A DNA stretch of 63,765 nucleotides. Source: Candidatus Thalassarchaeaceae archaeon. Lineage in GTDB: Archaea; Thermoplasmatota; Poseidoniia; Poseidoniales; Thalassarchaeaceae. Positions 59,427 through 63,765 of the stretch are shown piece after piece. The first letter of the stretch is position 1, and each line of letters begins with the position of its first letter. The notes below the pieces were generated by a model. That model had not been told where the DNA came from. It did no database searches and saw nothing but the letters and a program-made list of their open reading frames with translations. The stretch is from positions 1 to 63,765 of the forward strand of contig CALSZZ010000005.1 of NCBI GenBank assembly GCA_943841885.1. The letters run 5' to 3'. The position numbers and the translations under genes are program-made.

Positions 59427-60980
59427 ATGTCTAGAGTAGATGAGCAGACGGAAGAACTTCGGCGGAGGAAAGCGCAATCAGAAGGAGGAGGAGGTCACCA
59501 AAAAGTCGCGGCGCAGCATGCTAAAGGAAAGATGACTGCAAGGGAGAGAATATTGCAATTATTGGATCCTGAAAGTTTCATGGAAGTGGACTCATTGGTA
59601 GAACATAGATGTCAAGACTTTGATATGGAAAGAAACATTATACCAGGAGACGGAGTAATATGTGGACATGGAACAATAGATGGAAAACTGGTATATTGTT
59701 TTGCTCAAGATTTTACGGTTTATGGTGGTTCATTAGGCGAAATGCATGGTTTAAAAATATGTAAAATTTTAGATATGGCAATTAAAACTGGTGCTCCAGT
59801 AATTGGTTTGAATGATAGCGGAGGTGCTAGAATACAAGAAGGCGTGGCTAGTTTAGGTTCATATGCGGAGATTTTTTTTAGGAATGTTCGTGCAAGTGGA
59901 GTGATACCTCAGATTTCTGTAATTATGGGACCTTGTGCCGGTGGTGCTGTTTATTCACCTGCAATAACCGATTTTGTAATAATGGTTGACAAGACAGCCC
60001 ACATGTTTATTACTGGCCCAGAAGTGATAAAAACTGTAACGAATGAAGAAGTAACTTTTGAGGATTTAGGAGGAGCCAGTACCCATGCTACAAGATCAGG
60101 AGTTACCCATTTTACAGCAGAGAATGATCAACAGGCATTAGAGTTAGTACAAGAATTAATTGGTTATTTACCCAGTAACAACTTAGAGAAAGCACCAACG
60201 AAGAATACTCGGGATTCACTTGATAGGGAGTGCAATATTCTAGACTCAATAATACCTAATGACCCAAGTTTACCATATGATATTAATGAAGTAATTGAGG
60301 AAGTTTTGGATGATGGAGCTTTTTTGGAAATCCAGGCAGAGTTTGCACCAAATATAGTCATTGGATATGGTAGACTAGGAGGGAATACAGTGGGAATAAT
60401 TGGAAATCAGCCGAAATATTTAGCCGGCTGTTTAGATATTGATGCTTCAATAAAGGCTGCTCGATTTGTTAGATTTTGTGATTCATTCAATATTCCATTA
60501 ATTACATTTGTTGATGTACCTGGATTTTTACCAGGCGCCAGCCAGGAATGGGGTGGAATAATACGCCATGGGGCTAAATTACTTTACTCATATGCTGAAG
60601 CAACTGTGCCGAAACTTACAGTAATAACTAGAAAGGCATATGGAGGAGCATATGATGTAATGTCATCAAAACATATTCGTGGAGATTATAATGTAGCGTG
60701 GCCGAGCGCTCAACTTGCAGTCATGGGAGCAAGTGGTGCAGTACAGATAATTCATAGAAAAAGAATAAAGTCATCAGGAAATCCAGAACAAGAAAGAGAA
60801 AGGTTGGTTGAAGATTATAACGATACGTTCGCTAATCCTTATCGGGCTGCCTCATTGGGATATTTGGATGATGTGATTCAACCAAGAGATACAAGATTGA
60901 AGTTAATAAAAGCATTAGGTGCCCTATTAGAGAAAGAAGAGGTTAGGCCAGCAAAAAAGCATGGTAATATACCACTATGA
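59427..60980 (+). CDS. pccB: Acyl-CoA (propionyl-CoA) carboxylase, carboxyltransferase subunit
   Basis: Carboxylates propionyl-CoA (possibly acetyl-CoA) with carboxybiotin. The N-terminal [58 protein letters not shown] and [18 protein letters not shown] are standard for PccB, and the C-terminal half has [26 protein letters not shown]. 517 residues, normal. Divergent from the mutase small subunit, which matches the propionate pathway. It is followed by a small gene and the biotin carrier; the biotin carboxylase is missing here. Confidence 0.96.
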   Translation: MSRVDEQTEELRRRKAQSEGGGGHQKVAAQHAKGKMTARERILQLLDPESFMEVDSLVEHRCQDFDMERNIIPGDGVICGHGTIDGKLVYCFAQDFTVYGGSLGEMHGLKICKILDMAIKTGAPVIGLNDSGGARIQEGVASLGSYAEIFFRNVRASGVIPQISVIMGPCAGGAVYSPAITDFVIMVDKTAHMFITGPEVIKTVTNEEVTFEDLGGASTHATRSGVTHFTAENDQQALELVQELIGYLPSNNLEKAPTKNTRDSLDRECNILDSIIPNDPSLPYDINEVIEEVLDDGAFLEIQAEFAPNIVIGYGRLGGNTVGIIGNQPKYLAGCLDIDASIKAARFVRFCDSFNIPLITFVDVPGFLPGASQEWGGIIRHGAKLLYSYAEATVPKLTVITRKAYGGAYDVMSSKHIRGDYNVAWPSAQLAVMGASGAVQIIHRKRIKSSGNPEQERERLVEDYNDTFANPYRAASLGYLDDVIQPRDTRLKLIKALGALLEKEEVRPAKKHGNIPL

Positions 60981-60989
60981 GGTAGTATA

Positions 60990-61181
60990 ATGGATGATGA
61001 GGTTGATAAAATAATTGTGGCTGCTATTGCTGCAATATTATTAATCGATTCTGATGAATCTGTAATAAAAATTTCCCCAGGAAGAGAAAAAGGAAGCGCA
61101 TGGTCTCAAGATCATACTAGAATTTCAATCGGTAAGACAAGTTTATCAAATAAGAGAAATCAAAGAAGCACATTGAGGTAA
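60990..61181 (+). CDS. Small protein between PccB and the biotin carrier
   Basis: 63 residues: an N-terminal helix that may cross or touch the membrane (KIIVAAIAAILLI) and a basic polar tail (SLSNKRNQRSTLR). Position and size recall the small accessory subunits of some archaeal acyl-CoA carboxylases and of the OadG-type. A GAGGT element precedes its ATG. Name not assigned. Confidence 0.5.
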   Translation: MDDEVDKIIVAAIAAILLIDSDESVIKISPGREKGSAWSQDHTRISIGKTSLSNKRNQRSTLR

Positions 61182-61185
61182 AAAG

Positions 61186-61581
61186 ATGTCTGAAAAGAGA
61201 AAAGTCATTGTAGATGATGAAGAATACAACGTAGAGTTGGAAAAAAAGGGTTCATCCTGGAAGGTAAAAATACGAAATAGAGAATTTACCGTAAAATTAG
61301 AAGGAGATAAAAATAAGAGCATAAAAGAGAATAAAAAAAGGAAAAAGACAAAAATTGGTAATGGTACAATATCTTCAAGTATACCTGGAAAGATAATATC
61401 GGTTAATATTGATATTGGAGATTTAGTTAACGAAGGAGATGTATTAGTAATACTAGAGGCAATGAAGATGCAGAATGAAATAGTTTCGCCAATTAAAGGA
61501 ATTGTTAAAAATATAAATTGTAAAACTGGAGATAGTATTGATGCAAATGTGCCGTTGATAATAGTAGAGGATAAGACTTAG
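61186..61581 (+). CDS. Biotin carboxyl carrier protein
   Basis: 131 residues. The C-terminal 75 residues form the biotinyl domain, with LVILEAMKMQNEIVSPIKG carrying the target Lys in the AMKM motif. The N-terminal 55 residues are charged and lysine-rich, with a linker (KENKKRKKTK). It would be loaded by the ligase part of the 43843 fusion. A separate carrier implies a separate biotin carboxylase elsewhere. GAGGT precedes the ATG. Confidence 0.92.
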   Translation: MSEKRKVIVDDEEYNVELEKKGSSWKVKIRNREFTVKLEGDKNKSIKENKKRKKTKIGNGTISSSIPGKIISVNIDIGDLVNEGDVLVILEAMKMQNEIVSPIKGIVKNINCKTGDSIDANVPLIIVEDKT

Positions 61582-61582
61582 A

Positions 61583-61798
61583 ATGAAAAGAAATAAAAAA
61601 AATTGTAATTTTCCTAACTGTCAAAGAGAGGGAAGTGAAATCAGTAGATTATCTTTGGATGGTATTTTGATACCTAGTGGAAAAAAAACATATTCATTCA
61701 GCGATGCCTATAAAAAATTTAATTATTGTAAAGATCATCATGATAAATTAATGGAACAAATTTGGAATATGGCTACAGTTAAAGAAGATAAAAAATGA
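61583..61798 (+). CDS. Small Cys/His protein after the biotin carrier
   Basis: 71 residues, starting one base after the carrier's stop. It has CNFPNC near residue 8 and YCKDHHDK near residue 48, a spacing that could bind one zinc ion (C-x4-C ... C-x2-H). The family is unknown. Its tight coupling suggests cotranslation with the carboxylase genes. Confidence 0.5.
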   Translation: MKRNKKNCNFPNCQREGSEISRLSLDGILIPSGKKTYSFSDAYKKFNYCKDHHDKLMEQIWNMATVKEDKK

Positions 61799-61805
61799 AT
61801 TTTAA

Positions 61806-62469
61806 TTATATTAGCCCCAAAGCATCTTCTATTCTATTTAGCTCAGGACCAGTGGAACCTGACCCTACTAAAGCATTGACATCACTAGAAGTACATCCGG
61901 CGCCAACAAATGGGGAGCCAAAAGTGACAGTACCAACCATCAAAGGAACTTTAAGTGTAGATTCAATGATTTCAACCTCTTGTGGAGTTATATCTGGATG
62001 TGCTAAAACACCTTTGTTATTTGCTACAAGAAGGCTTCCAATTGATTCTTGGTGTGCAACTGTCGATCTAATTGAGTTTACTCCCAGTACATCTTCAATC
62101 ATTTCTAAACCGGAGTCTGGAACTATTGGACTAACGATTGCACCAGCATCATTACATTCGATTAAATTTCCTGCAGCATTAACTCCGCTTTGCATAACAA
62201 CTACATCACCAAAGCTAGTTAATTCATCTAATTCTGATTCAAATGCTATATCTGCAACAGCAAGTCCTTTTTTATTTCCCCTTAGAAGGCTCCCTAGTAA
62301 TGCAGATCCACCAACTAAAAAAGGGTGCATTTCCATCTGAAAAGAGGCTTCTAGAAGTCCTATTGATTGCTTATCTAGAGAACGTGGATAGAAAAGAACA
62401 TCTCCAATTACAGAAAGATGAACTCCAATTTGAGAATGTCCAAATAAATCGCCTGTAGTTATTGTTATG
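61806..62469 (-). pseudogene. eif6: Translation initiation factor aIF6, frameshifted and without a normal start
   Basis: aIF6 keeps ribosomal subunits apart. Codons from 62336 down give the last three-quarters of the protein (GGSALLGSLLRGNKKGLAV, GVNAAGNLIECNDAGAIVSP, GTVTFGSPFVGAGCTSSD, GPELNRIEDALGLI). The missing N terminus (HSQIGVHLSVIGDVLFYP) is in a different frame upstream, separated by a T5 run at 62340-62344 where four Ts would keep the frame. In that frame there is no ATG, GTG or TTG before the TGA at 62482-62484; a GAGGAG element at 62478-62483 is well placed for an ATA codon at 62467-62469. So either two local errors or a damaged gene. aIF6 is expected to be essential, hence an indel and a base error are more likely. 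Confidence 0.75.
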
Positions 62470-62530
62470 GTATCAACTCCTCAAATTATGTTTATGGCTA
62501 TCGCTTAGATAGATTAATGTTTGCGGGGTG

Positions 62531-62536
62531 AAAAAA
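62531..62536 (-). terminator. T-run terminator after 5S rRNA
   Basis: Six T residues on the minus strand directly after the 5S end, the type of U-run used for archaeal termination. Confidence 0.45.
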
Positions 62537-62538
62537 GA

Positions 62539-62659
62539 GAGGCACAACGACGATCTTTTCCGTGGGCTTTCGCACCACAGTACAGGAAACGACGCAGGAG
62601 GGCTTGACTTCCGGGTTCGATATGGGACCGGGTATTACCCCTCCGCTATGGCCGTGCTC
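62539..62659 (-). rRNA. 5S ribosomal RNA
   Basis: About 121 bases. The outer stem GAG-CAC/GTGC-CTC, the GGCCATAGCGGAGG start, GTCCCATATCGAACCCGGAAGTCAAG loop region and the TACTGTGG segment fit the archaeal 5S fold. It is on the same strand as and 3' of the 23S gene, with about 75 bases between. Exact ends are uncertain by a few bases. Confidence 0.9.
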
Positions 62660-62734
62660 AACTCTTTTTTCGAATTTATGAATTGATATGCGCTGTTGGA
62701 CAGAGGCCCACATAGGCCTGGATTAGTGTAGAAA

Positions 62735-63765
<1,031 letters not shown>

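Noticed and set aside
61795-62340. 181-codon frame on the plus strand at aIF6
   Set aside because: Antisense of aIF6; the minus strand matches the aIF6 family closely.

Overview
The window is a gene-dense, strongly AT-rich archaeal chromosome segment. The best guess is a marine planktonic member of Poseidoniia (Marine Group II/III, class-level relatives of Thermoplasmata). The archaeal assignment is firm: it carries RNA polymerase subunits H, B, A' and A'', ribosomal proteins S3Ae and L30e, aIF6, a proteasome beta subunit, FttA/aCPSF1, a tRNA-splicing endonuclease, a Pop5-like RNase P protein and archaeal-type tRNA, 5S and 23S genes. The Poseidoniia assignment is an inference. It rests on the mix of these genes with bacterial-type ones (thyA-folA, plsC, pntAAB, pccB/BCCP, a three-subunit aerobic-style cytochrome b/Rieske system) and on many signal-peptide or membrane-anchored proteins typical of that group.

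Layout. 0-11 kb: a partial endA; an M6 metalloprotease gene broken by a frameshift; a TatC protein with an HdrA-like tail beside a CxCH-motif membrane protein; a three-gene NAD(P) transhydrogenase operon; a CPBP protease; malate dehydrogenase; a NUDIX hydrolase; a 300-base structured gap; tRNA-Pro. 11-25.6 kb: a zinc-ribbon protein, fttA, psmB, sepF, zpr1, trpS, a saccharopine-dehydrogenase-like gene, plsC, thyA-folA, a MazG-like gene, an MTA phosphorylase, S3Ae fused to a SAP domain, an exosome-associated RNA-binding protein, ferredoxin and pdxS. 25.6-34 kb: four coiled-coil proteins with two membrane proteins and a DtxR-type regulator. 34-44 kb: the rpoH-rpoB-rpoA1-rpoA2-rpl30e operon and tRNA-Lys. 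44-48 kb: a methyltransferase-biotin ligase fusion, a Pop5-like gene, a membrane protein, a short FtsZ-like gene and a TPR protein. 48-55 kb: an electron-transfer operon. 55-62.5 kb: ogt, asnB, a 34-residue membrane peptide, a dolichol-kinase-like gene, meaB, the methylmalonyl-CoA mutase B12 subunit, pccB, two small genes, a biotin carrier and a disrupted aIF6 gene. 62.5-63.8 kb: 5S and the 3' third of 23S, both on the minus strand.

How the parts fit. The metabolic genes suggest an aerobic or microaerobic heterotroph. It would carboxylate propionyl-CoA and isomerise methylmalonyl-CoA (PccB, BCCP, MCM B12 subunit, MeaB, with the biotin ligase fusion to load the carrier), feed malate dehydrogenase, and balance NADH and NADPH with the proton-translocating transhydrogenase. 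Electrons would pass through a cytochrome b/Rieske complex. The most unusual feature is that complex: its cytochrome b C-terminal subunit is fused in one 927-residue chain to an HdrC/HdrB-like iron-sulfur and CCG domain, with a 2x[4Fe-4S] ferredoxin and small membrane proteins downstream and a CxCH protein upstream. The Rieske protein carries a Tat-type signal, and a TatC with its own HdrA-like tail lies elsewhere in the window beside a second CxCH protein. I regard this Hdr-bc chimera as the best candidate for an undescribed system here. Secondary points of interest are zinc-site and helical-domain remodelling of the RNA polymerase, the S3Ae-SAP fusion, the methyltransferase-biotin ligase fusion, and the coiled-coil cluster.

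Quality note. Two genes (M6 protease and aIF6) are interrupted at short homopolymers, so a low rate of assembly or sequencing indels is likely.
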